Source of the DNA: Arthrobotrys musiformis
Lineage: Eukaryota > Ascomycota > Orbiliomycetes > Orbiliales > Orbiliaceae
Reading direction: 5' to 3'
Assembly (NCBI GenBank): GCA_036971715.1
Contig: JAVHJL010000010.1
Coordinates: forward strand, 124,001 to 188,000
DNA: 64,000 nucleotides
Shown here piece after piece: positions 10,544-22,296 of this stretch. The notes under the pieces are model-generated. The model made no database searches. It saw only the letters and a list, made by a program, of their open reading frames with translations, and was not told the DNA's origin. Position numbers and translations under genes: made by a program. The first letter of the stretch is position 1. Each line of letters starts with the position of its first letter.

Positions 10544-13500
10544 ATGGCCAAGCGCGGCGCAACAGAGCAGATTACGAAGGATACTTGGGAAAGAGATGAA
10601 GATGATGGGGGTAGAGACCGTTCCGAGGAACCTGCGGAAGTCGCGAGCCAGGCCGTGTTGGCGAAAAGAAAGTATGTTCGCCTTCTCCTAAACATCTACT
10701 TCGTCTTGACCCTACAGAACTTGCTCACTAAACCTATCACTATTGTAGAATATTAAAGCCGAAATCCCGGGTCAGTGGCGTATCTGCAGCATCCCCTGGC
10801 CCCAAACCCGCCTCGCCCGGTTTGTTCAATTTCGGCCCACCAGCGTCCAGCTCAACTTCAGGTGCCCCGCTGTTCGGCCAGCTGGCTCAGGCTACCACCC
10901 CTTCCAAGAACCTCTTTAGCCAGCCAGCTCCGATATCCTCGACACCGGCCGGGAATCCCTTCAGTACCTCGGCCCAACCACAGAAGCCGCTCTTCAACCT
11001 GTTTGGAACACCCACCTCTTCAGAAGCGCAACCCGCATCCTTAGAGGCAACTGCGACCAAGCCTGTCCCTGCTGGATCAGCTGCTCAAATACCATCCGGA
11101 CTTTTTGGCTCACCCGCTTCCCAGCCAGCAGCCTCAAGTACTACGATGTTTTCGGCCGCCACTACCACCCCGAAGCCGTCTCCTTTTATATTTGGAACAT
11201 CCTCTTCCCAAACCGCCAAACCCGGGCCAAGCATATTCTCTGCACCCGCCTCCGAGCCAAATGGTACGGCTGCAGAGCCTCAGAAGAGCCTGTTTGGGTT
11301 CCCTGCACACAAGCCTAAAGAACCAATGGAAGCATCTCCATCCTCAAATACTGCTGCCCCCACCGTAACAACAGCTAAGGTTTCCCCTTTCAACTTATTT
11401 GGTGAGAGCACTATTTTGCCTCCATCGAACGGAACGGAAGTTCAATCGAAGTCGTTGTTCGGCTCACAATCCCAAATCTCAAATTTCAACCTAGATAAAA
11501 AAGGAGTGGATCAGGCCCCGCTAATACCGAGCGCAGCGAACGGGGGCTTCGCACCAAGTACCACACAAACACAAAGGAGCTCTAATTCTATTTTCCTGCC
11601 CCCAAAGGAAGCGAGCACTCAAGCAACAGCAACAGCGGCGAGTCTTTTCAAAGTGAATGATGCTACAGGAAATGGGACGACAAACAAGCAGTCTAACCAC
11701 GACCCCAAATCCCTGATACCCCCCCCAGGCGTCGGCGTTGCCAAGCAAGATATGCCTGCCTTTAATTGGTTATACCAAGTTAAAAGTCTTAATCTCGAAA
11801 TCCAGGACAAGATTCAAGAGGCGTTGGCTAGAGACCCGTTCACTAACCTTATGAGTTTCATCGATTATTATCAAGATAAATTGTCCCATTTTGATTCCTT
11901 AAAGCTATCTCAGGAAGAGCAGCTTGGTGGTGAGCGAGATTCTGAGGGCGATAACTATATCCAGGACAGTCATGAAACAAAAAGTAAGCATCTAATGTTG
12001 GACTTCACGTGATTGATAGATGTTTTTCTAACCAACACTAGGTGCATACGATGTAGTTACGCCGTCGAAAGCTTCCAAATTCTTTGAATCGGCGCTTGTG
12101 CCGCCCGCTAGTAAACCCGCGAATGATGCTGCTCACTCAGTTAGTGATGCTCGGCCCTTCTCCAGTTCTGTTTTTCAGCCGAAACCATCAACAGGATTGT
12201 TCAACCAACCCTCTTCAACTACAAGTAGCTCGAATCCTTCCACCGAATCTATTTTCTCAGGAACAACAACGAAGTCATCTGGTCTTTTTGGTGCTACACA
12301 CAGCTCCAGCAATGATACTAAAGCCACACCGCTCTTTCAATTCGGATCTCAGGCTAAAGCACCGACCAACATATTTGACCCAGCGCCTTCCAAAGAGTCT
12401 GATGCCACTGCCCTAAAGCCCTTTACATCCAATAACTTATGGAACAGCAAGCCGAGCTCCGCTGTTGCCTCTAATGCGTCTTCACCTGGCAGTGTCTTGG
12501 CTGGTGGTACCGCAGGAATGAAAGATTCCGACACTGGTGGTTGGTCCAACCCATTTACCCAAGAAAATCCCTTGTTCCTTCCTGGGGCGGAGGACGACGA
12601 CGAAGACGAAGACGGTGACGGTGACGGTGACGGTGATGGTGACGATGATGGTGACGATGATGGTGACGGTGACGGTGACGGTGACGGTGACGGTGACGGT
12701 GATGAGGGCGAGGAAGAAGGCAATGCCGTTCGTGATGAACCCGAAGCAAAGCCCCAAGAACCCCCAACCGTGGCAAAATCCGAAGCAGCCCCTATTTTCG
12801 GAGCCCAAACATCAAACTCTAGCTCTCTATTTGGCCGTGTAACTTCCACCCCAACTTTCAGCTTCGGACAGGCTGCGGCCCCTAAGACGGGGGCTGTCGG
12901 CTTATTCGGAGGCGCGAGTAGCACCAGCGACAAACAAACCTGGACTCCGGATAAAGGTATCAAATTCGGAGATCGTATAGATAGCAAAGATGGTGCTTCC
13001 TCCAGCTCCATTCCAGCGCCAAGTTTATTTAGGTTTCAAAACCAAGCACCCACTCCAGGAGGGCTATTCGGTGCTCCTAGTAGCATTCCTACCTTTAATT
13101 TTGCTCAACCCAACAATGGCAAGAGCATATTCTCGGACCCCGCACCGAAACCCGCTGTGCCTTCGATGCTATTTGGCGGACCCGCAGGCGGAGGATTGGT
13201 GCCACCAGCAACAGCATTTGGAGGTCCATCCCCTGCCGCCTCCGACATCAGCACACCTGGAGAGACCTCGAACAAAGAAGGAGGCGAAGATGATAACGAC
13301 CCTTCGGATGAGGCTGGACAGCAGGGGGGGAACACGAAGGATCTATCGGGCAAGGGACCAGGGGAAGAAGACGAAGATGAAGTGTTTGAAACCCGATCGT
13401 CTATATACAACCTTAATAATGGAGCGTACGTAAAGATTGGCATCGGAAGATTGCGAGTTCTGAAAAATAGAATCAACGGGAGGGCTAGAACAGTGGTCAA

Positions 13501-13702
13501 AGTTGAGACCGGAAAGGTTCTCATGAACGTTGGGCTTCGCAAGGAGCTCGACTACACAAAAGTGAGCGAATCCGAGGCGAAAGGGAAAGTAGTGAAGATC
13601 ATCGAGTTCCTTCCTGAGGGCAAATCGCGGGTTTGGGTCATGAAAGTCGGGACAGTTGAACTCGCGCAAAAACTCCGAAAAACTTTGGAAGAGAAGAAGT
13701 GA
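10544..13702 (+). CDS. nup2: FG nucleoporin NUP2/NUP50-type with C-terminal Ran-binding domain
   Basis: Exons 10544-10671, 10749-11983 and 12042-13702 give 1007 aa. The N-terminus MAKRGATEQITKDTW followed by LAKRKILKPKSR is the NUP50/NUP2 importin-alpha-binding start; the second motif is only formed by splicing. The middle has many FG, LFG and FxFG-like repeats (GLFGSP, PFIFGTSS, SLFGRV) that bind transport receptors at the pore's nuclear basket. An acidic Asp-Gly run lies at 12596-12714. The last about 120 residues (SIYNLNNGAYVKIGIG, then RVWVMKVGTVELAQKL) form a RanBP1-type domain that binds Ran-GTP. The role is release of importin-alpha from cargo in the nucleus. Both introns have good consensus sites. 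In-frame hexanucleotide repeats make the acidic linker length-variable. Confidence 0.92.
12611..12702 (+). repeat. Coding GACGGT minisatellite (Asp-Gly repeat) in NUP2
   Basis: GACGGT units, some changed to GATGGT or GACGAT, encode an alternating Asp-Gly tract. The 6-bp unit keeps the frame when copies are gained or lost. Confidence 0.9.
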
Positions 13703-15194
13703 AAGTGCGATTTTAACACCAAACTTGGCGCCCAACCTCATCCCTTAGTCAATTTCAGCAGTGATATTCCCAGAGTACAGTCGAGATGGCTATTTTAAGG
13801 TCCATTCTCAAGATGGATTTTGCTCAAGCGGTGGAAATACAACCCAAGAACGCATATACAAAATTGGTTTGCCTTACTGTTACTTTGTCAGATTATTTTT
13901 TTCTCTTCGTCTATTCTTTAGTTTATTTTTCCTTCCGTGTTCTCCACGCTGGGATGTCTGATGTTGGATGGCGTAACGTTTTTCCTTTTCTCTTCTGTTT
14001 CTTCCATCTTACCTCTTCCCTCCTCGTTTCTACAAGCAATATATAATGTTAGTTTTCTCTCTTCCTTCCTCTCTTCCTTTCTTTTTCCGTCTTCTCGAGT
14101 CCGTTGTGTTCCTTTGCATGCCAACTTCTGATTTCAGGCAGCCTCATCGAATCCAGATTTTATAAAAGCATGAGCTCTCTATCCCACCCCCGACAAAACC
14201 CCCCGCTGTAATTTAGTGTCAATTCTCAGATCCCAATCTCTACCCGATTACCCCATAAGAGCGCTAGTTAGAAGGTGCTAAGTACTTAAGTACTTACCTA
14301 AAATACCTAGGCATGTGGTATATTGTATGACTAGCAAACTAGCAACAACACAACTGGGCCAAGTTGGTATCTAGCCTCGAAACGGTCACCTGCATACCGA
14401 TGTAACCTTGGGCTGCGAGTATGGCAAATGTTTCCCGACCAAGTGAAGAACCAAGATAGGACAGCTCGCACTCACTGGAAGATCATTCGACTATTGAGCG
14501 AACGTACCAATAGGGCTGGCCCAGGGCTCGCATTCGACCGGAAACTTCAAAACCCTGAAAATATATTTTGTCCCCAGACCAGGGGGGCGGATGTAAATAT
14601 AGAAACAGAAGACGACATTCTGGAGCAAATGCAACATTCAACAAAGACATCCCAGAAATTTTACTATGCATCGCCTTCCAGTGCACCTCACCGGCATGGC
14701 CCAGTGCAAAGTAATTCCGAAGGTCGGACCAATCCCAGTTCTCCTTTGATACATCCGACTGAACCGACGTTGCAATAGCTTTCCGCCTAGTCGGTGTATA
14801 CACAAAAGACAAGGTCCAAAGTTGCAAACTCCGTTTCGATTCATCGATACGATATCAATAACATAGGCGAGGCATATGCGCATGACATGGCCCTCGTCGG
14901 GCAGCACGCAATCCATGGATACCTACCAAGTCCACGGGAGAGGGCCCAGATCTGTAGATTCGAGCCAGAGGCTTAGAGCTCATGTAAATCTATAAATGAT
15001 GGACGTCTTCGAGTCTTGCCCCCAATTATTTGTTCGTTACATGTATACAGCAATAGGTTGATTGATAATATTGACAGTATCGAACACTTTGATAAAAAGC
15101 GTTTGTTACTCTCAAGTCGTTCGCTACCACAACTCTCGTTAATATTATAATATCGTTCTTACCCATAAAAATCAATACAATCAGAAACGCCGCC
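13703..15194. other. Intergenic region, pyrimidine-rich 3' UTR then wall-protein promoter
   Basis: The stretch 13900-14110 is rich in TTTTC/CTTCC. Palindromic AAGTACTTAAGTACTT lies at 14279-14297. An open frame at 14428-14778 has no recognisable protein character and no clear start context. Confidence 0.65.
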
Positions 15195-16496
15195 ATGCTG
15201 GTATCAACTCTGAAATGGTCTGCCATCGCCGTGGCCTTTTTGGCAAACTTGAAGATCACGGTGGCCGCGCCTGCATACTATGACCCGCCCAGCTCCTCTG
15301 AGACGGCTTCGACTACGGTTGAGTATGATTACGTCCCACCATATGGTGGGGATACTAGCTCCACGACTTCCACAGAGCCTCCGGCATATTATATACCGCC
15401 AGAGCCCACCACTTCTACAACTGAAGTAAATTATGGGCCCGAGCCGACCACCTCCAGTGATGTATATGAGCCCTCTACCACATCTACAGATGTGAACTAT
15501 GGGCCTGAACCAACTACATCGAGTGACGTGTACGAGCCCCCTACGACTTCTACCACTGAAGTTGACTACGAGCCTACCACATCAAGCGACGGTTATTATA
15601 TTCCTCCGTCAAGTACCACCACAAGCACGAGTGCTCCTGTATATGAGCCAACCCTCACATATGGCCCAGAGCCAACCACAACCTCGGACGTCAGTAGCAG
15701 CACTCTGGGTTACGAGCCCCCTACAACATACGGGCCCGAGCCAACTACATCTAGTGATGTGTATGCTCCTCCCTCAAGCTACTACAACACCATCGAGACC
15801 ACGAGCAGCACGCCCGTCTATGAACCTTCGACACCGAGCTACTATAACCCGCCGGAGACTACCCCAACATACGGAGTGCCGACTTCCTACTATATCCCAC
15901 CACTAAACACCACCTCCAGCGACACTTACCACCCACCAACATCCAGTGATGTATACGTACCTCCTACCACAAGCGATGTCTATGTACCCCCTACCACAAG
16001 CGACGTTTATGTACCCCCTACCACAAGCGACGTCTATGTACCCCCCACAAACACAGACACACCGCCTACCTATACTGCCACAACTATCTATGAGACTGAG
16101 ACGAAAACGCAATATGTCCCTTGTACTCTTACCACAACTATCGGCGGAACTACTTCCGTCTATACTACCTCTACAATTACAACATACACCACTACCACTA
16201 CTAAATACATTACCTCCCACCATACTCAGCCGCCAGCATACACCCCGCCAGCGTACACCCCGCCAGCGTACACCCCACCAGCATACACTCCACCAGTATA
16301 CACTCCACCAGCATACACCCCACCATCAAATCCGCCACATTACGAAACAAAACTTGTCCTCGTCTCTGCTTGCCCGGTTCCCACTACCACAACGGTATAC
16401 TCCGAGGTCCTTAAGACCATCTACGTAACACAACCAGCTGTAACCCATACTGTCACCGAAAACAACTGCCCGCAAACCACTGCCGGCTATTATTAA
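15195..16496 (+). CDS. Secreted Thr/Pro/Tyr-rich repetitive cell-wall protein
   Basis: Single exon, 433 aa. A basic start and hydrophobic core followed by VAA/APA indicate a signal peptide cleaved at about residue 25. The mature chain is dominated by repeats: YGPEPTTSSDVYEPP-type units, four VYVPPTTSD units (15948-16047) and six YTPPA units (16236-16325). The density of Ser/Thr/Pro predicts heavy O-mannosylation. The C-terminal about 70 residues are less repetitive and hold a few Cys (YVPC, SACPVP, NNCPQ). No GPI-anchor tail is seen, so the protein is either secreted or linked to the wall in another way. The exact function is unknown. Repeats are encoded by near-identical DNA, so alleles probably differ in length. 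A long AT-rich promoter lies upstream. Confidence 0.85.
   Translation: MLVSTLKWSAIAVAFLANLKITVAAPAYYDPPSSSETASTTVEYDYVPPYGGDTSSTTSTEPPAYYIPPEPTTSTTEVNYGPEPTTSSDVYEPSTTSTDVNYGPEPTTSSDVYEPPTTSTTEVDYEPTTSSDGYYIPPSSTTTSTSAPVYEPTLTYGPEPTTTSDVSSSTLGYEPPTTYGPEPTTSSDVYAPPSSYYNTIETTSSTPVYEPSTPSYYNPPETTPTYGVPTSYYIPPLNTTSSDTYHPPTSSDVYVPPTTSDVYVPPTTSDVYVPPTTSDVYVPPTNTDTPPTYTATTIYETETKTQYVPCTLTTTIGGTTSVYTTSTITTYTTTTTKYITSHHTQPPAYTPPAYTPPAYTPPAYTPPVYTPPAYTPPSNPPHYETKLVLVSACPVPTTTTVYSEVLKTIYVTQPAVTHTVTENNCPQTTAGYY
15948..16047 (+). repeat. 27-bp coding repeat (VYVPPTTSD) in wall protein
   Basis: About four tandem 27-bp units with a few synonymous changes. Confidence 0.85.
16236..16325 (+). repeat. 15-bp coding repeat (YTPPA) in wall protein
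   Basis: Six tandem 15-bp units, differing mostly at third codon positions; one unit has Val instead of Ala. Confidence 0.9.
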
Positions 16497-18212
16497 ACGA
16501 ATAACGATTGAAATGATTACGCAAATCTGATTGAGTTTTTTTTTTTTTTTTTTTTCAAAATATATAAAACGGAATGGGGGGAGGAGGAAATGAGAGATGG
16601 GAAGAACTAACCTCCACGGGCCGTATCCAGGCGACCAACCCCCCCAAATAACGAAGATATGTCTTTCTTTATTCTATCATGATTCCTTACGTCATAGCGG
16701 CTTTATTATTAGCCCCATCGCCCTTACGGCAGCTCAGAACACCTGTTTATTTAAAATGTAATAAAAAATATATTGGTAAGCAACAACAATTGCTTGGAAA
16801 AGTTAAACTTGAACCCTCCTGCGTGTATGCGCCGATGTCCCTCGTGCTAAAAGAATGAGAGGGTTAAAAACAACCCCCCATCTCGCTGGAAAACACATAC
16901 TCCAGCGGAATAGATTGTGTTGTAGCTAGTCTGTCATAGAATAGTGTTGCCGGGACGTTGGCGCGTGGTATTTTTTTCTGGTGACACAAGATCTTTAGCT
17001 TCTTATTGGTTAGCTTGGCAAGGTCGGACCCTGTCACGGTCCGATATATCGGTGTTATTCAAGATCTTCTTACAGGCTGCATCGCAATGCAATGGAACGT
17101 AGGCCTGACCAGTGCAGTGCAGTGCAATAATATCGAACTACATATCGGTGTAGCGGCTCGATCTGTACATTTTACCTCCTAACTATTGTTCATGTTTTGT
17201 ATCTAATACGTAATTAATATGCATCGATCCTACATGTGAAGCTTCTTGTTTGCCTATATTATATTACAAAAGATCTTAGCTTACAACTTAGCTTAGCCAG
17301 ATATATGATCATCCCCAAAGAAGTAAATTGATGTGTACTAAAGTGAAAAAGGAAAAATAAACAAAATATATAAAACTCCCATTCAAGAATGCTTGGCAAA
17401 CCTCTTCGAAGAATTGGGTAGTTAGCTGGTAGTTTTATGATTTAAATATACAGTGCAAGTAGAACAGTTCTTACCCAGAATTTCTTAGATTGAAAACCAA
17501 ACTGAAAACTATTACAAGCTGCTCACAAAATGCGGAATTTAAATTGCCCAAGCAAAGTCAATTGTATTACTGTTACAGTACCTATATATATATATAGATA
17601 TATATACAAAATTGTAAAACGCCGCTACACAAAAAGGAAGGGGGGCAGCTGGAGCTCTCATCTAGCCGCCAGCCCCCTATTCTATAATACCAATAACCAA
17701 TAAAAATTAAAACCAAGGCACACCAGAGAGGAAGAAAGTTCAAATCCGAATTCGCAAACTGAATAGAAGGAAGAAGGAAGAAGGAAAAACGTTCGTAAAA
17801 AAAGATAACTCCACCAAACCCAAGACTGTTTTGTTTTGGCATTCTCATACAACCCGGAACTCTTCTTAAATAAATAATATAAAAGTGAAAAAAAAGCGCC
17901 AGTTGCAAAATGCGTGTGCGTGATGATGTGCCGTGATAATATAAAAATATTTGTGGGGATAGGGAGGCTTAGAGGGCAAGGACATCTCGGCCCAACAAGG
18001 AAACAGTGTCGTTTGAGATTATGATGTATTGAGGGCCGCCTTAATACCATTAGTGCTTGTATAAGCTAGAGGGAAGAAAAGAAAGAGAGAGAAAATCGAA
18101 ATAAAATAAAAATTCAACGCCTCCGAAATATCGATGTATTGGAATGGAAAACTTTTTAACCGAATGAAGTAAGGAGAAATGATCAAAACTGATATAGACG
18201 GCTCCAAGCGTG
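16497..18212. other. Convergent intergenic region, AT-rich, no gene seen
   Basis: Holds T20 at 16536-16555, a short GCAGTGCAGTGCAGTGC run near 17112, and (TA)n at 17582-17606. The 3' UTRs of the wall protein and the kinase end here. No open frame has protein character. Confidence 0.65.
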
Positions 18213-21200
18213 CTATGGTGGATGCGGTGTTGGTTCCAATGCGGTAGGGGGTCGGGCTAGAAGTGTCGTCTCTATTGAAGGCGTCTGGACTGGCGATGTA
18301 GACAAGGGTGAGTCAACTTCTGAAGATGGCGTGTTCTCTTCGGGGATCGTTGAGCAGTATCGCTTCAGAACGGTTCGCAATTGGCTTTTTTTCACCGGTT
18401 TGCTTATAAAATAATCCATACCAGAGTCATAACATTCCTTGATGTTGTTCTCCGTGCTATAGGCGCTTAAAGCTACTATAGGCGCTCGGTATCCAAGCGA
18501 TCTAATGGCGCTAGTAGCCTGGATACCGTCGAGGGTTGGCATTTGAACGTCCATAAGAATAATATGAAAGTGTTTCCCTTCTGCCAACGCTTCCTTTACG
18601 CGATTCACCGCCTCTTGACCATCTTTGGCGAGAACAATGTCGTAGACTGATTCCAAGCGCAGCATCCGCGATACAACCTCCTGGTTTACAGGATTATCTT
18701 CCGCTACGAGAACTCTGATTCTCTCCATTTGAGTAAGGGGATTGGCCGGGAGGTCGAGAAGCTTTCCGGCATTTTTCGTTATCGGTGCTGTCTTGTGTTC
18801 CGAGTTGATGCCGGTGCTAGTAATGTCTCCTCCAGGACTTGCCTCTGAAATCGCAATATTGTCCCGAGACTTTTGCGCCAAATTCCAGCCACCGGGAGTT
18901 GGCAGGACGCGCCCAAGATCCTTTTCCAGAACAAGGGCGTTTGTCCCACCGAGAACAGCTGCAACGGTGCTATCTTGGAAGCTACCATCGAGGCTCGAAG
19001 CGATACTGTCTCTAGCCGAAGCGCCCTCGCGGGCGAGCTTTAGAGGGATAGTAAGACAGAATTGGCTTCCGCTACTATCTGATTGTGTAAGAACAACAGT
19101 ACCCTTCAGCAATGCGGCTAACTGGCGGCAGATACTCAAGCCAAGCCCTGTGCCTCCGTGTTTCCGGCTGAGGCTCCTGTCTCCCTGAGTGAATGGCTCA
19201 AACACCTTTTCGTGGAGGTCAGCCGGTATCCCTGGCCCTGTATCTTCGACCCAGAACTCTCCGACGTAGGCGCTGTCGACTCCGGGTAGTATGGCCCCCT
19301 TTTCGGTAAATACTTCCTCGCGTGATGCGTTTCCATCATGTGGCACTCCTGTAGTCGCTCTAGTAAGAACGTTGGAAAGCTTCTCTGCAAGGCCGTCACT
19401 CTTGCCAGGCTGTGGCCCGTTTAATGACGCATGTCGGGAAGGTGGTTTCGGGGTCGTCGAACTACCCCTTAAACTCCCCCGCGAGAAAAACATCTTCGAG
19501 TGCCTTGAGCCTTCTGAATTCGCGCGGCCTAAACTATCGTCTTTTCCATGGTTTTCCTTGACCACGATTCTAACATTAACAGAACCGACCTCCGTAAATT
19601 TAAGGCTATTACCAATGAGGTTGATGAGAATTTGCATTAATCGGTTGCTGTCGCCGAAGAAGACCGCAGATTCCAGGAAATTGATTGGTGTGACGGCAAC
19701 TGCAAGATCGATATGCTTTTCCGTTGCTTGTTTCTTAAAGATGGCATTGAGCTGGCTCGTTACGTCGCTGAGCCGAAAATTCCGTTCTTCAAGAATCACA
19801 TGATTGCCGTATTGGTTCTTACTAAATGTTAATAGATCTGTCAACAAAGCCAAAAGCAGTTCGCCTGACTTTTCTATAATTCGGAGGCTGTGCTGGACTT
19901 GGCTGGGGTCCTTTTCGCCCATCAACACGGAACACATCCCAAGAATTCCGTTTAATGGTGTCCGAAGCTCGTGACTTATATTTGCAATAAAAATGGTCTT
20001 AGATTCGTTGGCCTCTTCAGCAACCTTTCTCTGTGCTTCAATTTCGCGAGTTCTTTGGAACACCCGGTCTTCCAACTCGTCATAATGCCTCGTCAACTCT
20101 TCCGTCATTAGGTTATAAGTATGGGTGAGATCCGTAAGCTCGTCATGTATGAAATAAGAGCGCTCCGGAATTTTGAGGGGAATCCTAAAGCCTCTCTGGC
20201 TCGAGTTACGGCGTCCATCTTCGGGGTCGTCATTGTCGCGGCCCTCGCGCAAGTCGTCGTAAGAGGGTGGTTGAGTGGTTCGTTCGGTAGCGGTTCGGAG
20301 CCGTGTGATGGGCGAGACAGCCCATTGTGCAAGGGGGTATATGAAAAGAAGAATTCCCCCCACAACGCCAAAGACTGTCGCAATCAAAAGTTGTTGAATT
20401 TTCGAAATAGGGGCGTATATCTCGGAATTTTGCATTTCGACGATTAAAGCCCAGTCTGCAAACTTGTTTGCGGAGCCAATGATTCCATATCCGACGCTCA
20501 CACGCTGCCCTTGGGTGTTTCTGGTATCGAGCTCTGCAACAGCATCGTCGCTATCGTTGACACTGAAATATGCCTTCTTGACGGCTTGGAACCTCCCCAT
20601 CTTATCAACGGTCCCGTAGAGGTCTGGGGTCCTCACAGGAGGAAGCAAGTAGCGGAACTCCGTGTCGTCAGTCAGCTCTCGATCCCGTGGTTCATAGATG
20701 TTGGTGATAGTATTAGGACCGACCTAAACAAAAAGCTATTGTTAAAATATAGGCCTTGTAACGATGACGCCTAGTAGTCAAGATATCAAATAAAAGGGGG
20801 GCTTACAAGAAGCGTTTGCCCTGTATCTCCCATGCCCTGGGTAGTATTGACAATGTCAACTAGGAGCTGGGCATCAAGCAATATCGTCCAGAATCCTATG
20901 AGACTACGAGATGAATTGTGGACCGGAACGGTAAAAGATATCATGTAGTAGGAGCTGTTGACTTGAACGGGCCCTAGTAGAAGGCTCTGGTGATTTTCGA
21001 TAAATTCCTGATTGAAAAATTCCAATTTCTCGGCGGATGTTTTGGAGATTTCGGACGCTCGGGGATACCTAGAGGTGACCACGGTTAGACGGTTAGAAGT
21101 TTAGGATAAGTGCAATTCCCACGTCTACTTACAATTCATCAGGAAATCCCTCGTGCCCATCCCAATTAGCAGATTGTGCTTGTCCGGAATCATCGGTATA

Positions 21201-22296
21201 CACGCCTAGAGCATCCTTTTTGTTTGTAGCGTCGTTGAAATCACGATCGTTGGGGGGGTTTGCAGTGATGTTGAGGAGCCTATACCAGCAGAGTTAGCAG
21301 GGCTAGTAGTAGCTTAGAACACACATCTTGATCTTACGCTTGGGTTAGGTTGGCGTTATAAAGGGTTGCGGCCACATCTGGGATAAGATTCTCAGTAAAG
21401 AGCCAATATTATAGGACCATATAGGGCCCGAGGGGAGAAAATGGGATTATTATTCCTTACAGAATCTCTGAGCGGACAAAGCTGAGGCGATACTAGTTTT
21501 TAAAAAGGTCAGTACAAGGAAAACCCGCGCAAAGAGGCTATATTCGGATGTGCTTCGTTTGGGATATATTCTTACTCTAAAGCAGCAAACCCCCAATAGC
21601 TTGATGTCATGGTTCCGTTGAGCCACCGGGTAAGAAGGGATATCGGGGCGCTTCGAGTGGCGATGGACGAAGCAAGTCCTTCCAACGTTTCAATCGCCTG
21701 CACCATTTGGGCACGCTTGAGATCGGCAGTCATGCTAAGCCTGCAAATAATAGATTGGTTAGAAGAGAGAGCGGTGGTATCCAAGCCGAGGCCCAAGTAT
21801 AAGGTATGATACCCACCTAGTGGTTGCGGAATCTTTTATAAAACCAAGATTATTGCGCCATGAGATGCCAGCTAGGGCTCCAACAGCGGTCAGTGTGAAA
21901 ACTAGGAGAGGAAGGAGGTTAGCCGGACCGTTGAACAAGTAGGAATTGACTCGGGTTCAGATTCAGACTTACTAGCAACTAAGAACTAAGAAAAGGAAAG
22001 AAGCACTCTATATCAGCCATAGCCCTCACGCATTCGAAGCAAGACCCAGGGCGGAAAGGACCTGCACAGGCAAATCGACATACACTCAATTGGTTCCGAA
22101 TCTTGACCCTTAGATGCAACGGCTTCCCAAAACGCTTGATGTACCATTTCGATATAGGATTTCCCGCCGCGGGTGGGAGTTTAGTCCCGCGAGCGGAGAC
22201 GGTGGATGATGCTCCATGCTGGTGGGCTTTCTCTTCGGGAGAAGAGTCCAGCGACGACGAAACTCCGTCCACAGTTCGAGACTGACTTTCGGACAT
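18213..22296 (-). CDS. sln1: Hybrid histidine kinase, group VI (SLN1/TcsB type osmosensor)
   Basis: Nine exons: 22296-22084, 21985-21973, 21901-21817, 21740-21576, 21492-21461, 21377-21338, 21279-21133, 21068-20807, 20723-18213; 1155 aa in one frame. A short N-terminal cytosolic part leads to TM1 (about 72-90), then a large extracellular sensor domain, TM2 (about 431-451), a HAMP-like region and a coiled coil. H-box ISHELRTPLNG has phospho-His at about 570. The N-box LINLIGNSLKF, G1 DTGPGIP and G2 GGTGLGLSICR follow. The receiver domain starts VLVAEDNPVNQE; its phospho-Asp is in ILMDVQMP at about 1044 and its Lys in ISKPVKK at about 1094. The kinase senses turgor and feeds the YPD1/SSK1-HOG pathway. 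The 13-nt second exon is inferred from frame and splice signals. Exons 5 and 6 are the least certain. Confidence 0.92.

Noticed and set aside
10053..10691. 212-aa His/Pro-rich open frame before NUP2
   Set aside because: Produced by the CAT/CAC repeat and overlaps the first exon of NUP2 in another frame.
12349..13011. 220-aa antisense open frame over NUP2
   Set aside because: Shadow of the acidic repeat; composition is that of a reversed repeat.
14428..14778. 116-aa open frame
   Set aside because: No recognisable motifs, no introns or start context, low-complexity flanks.
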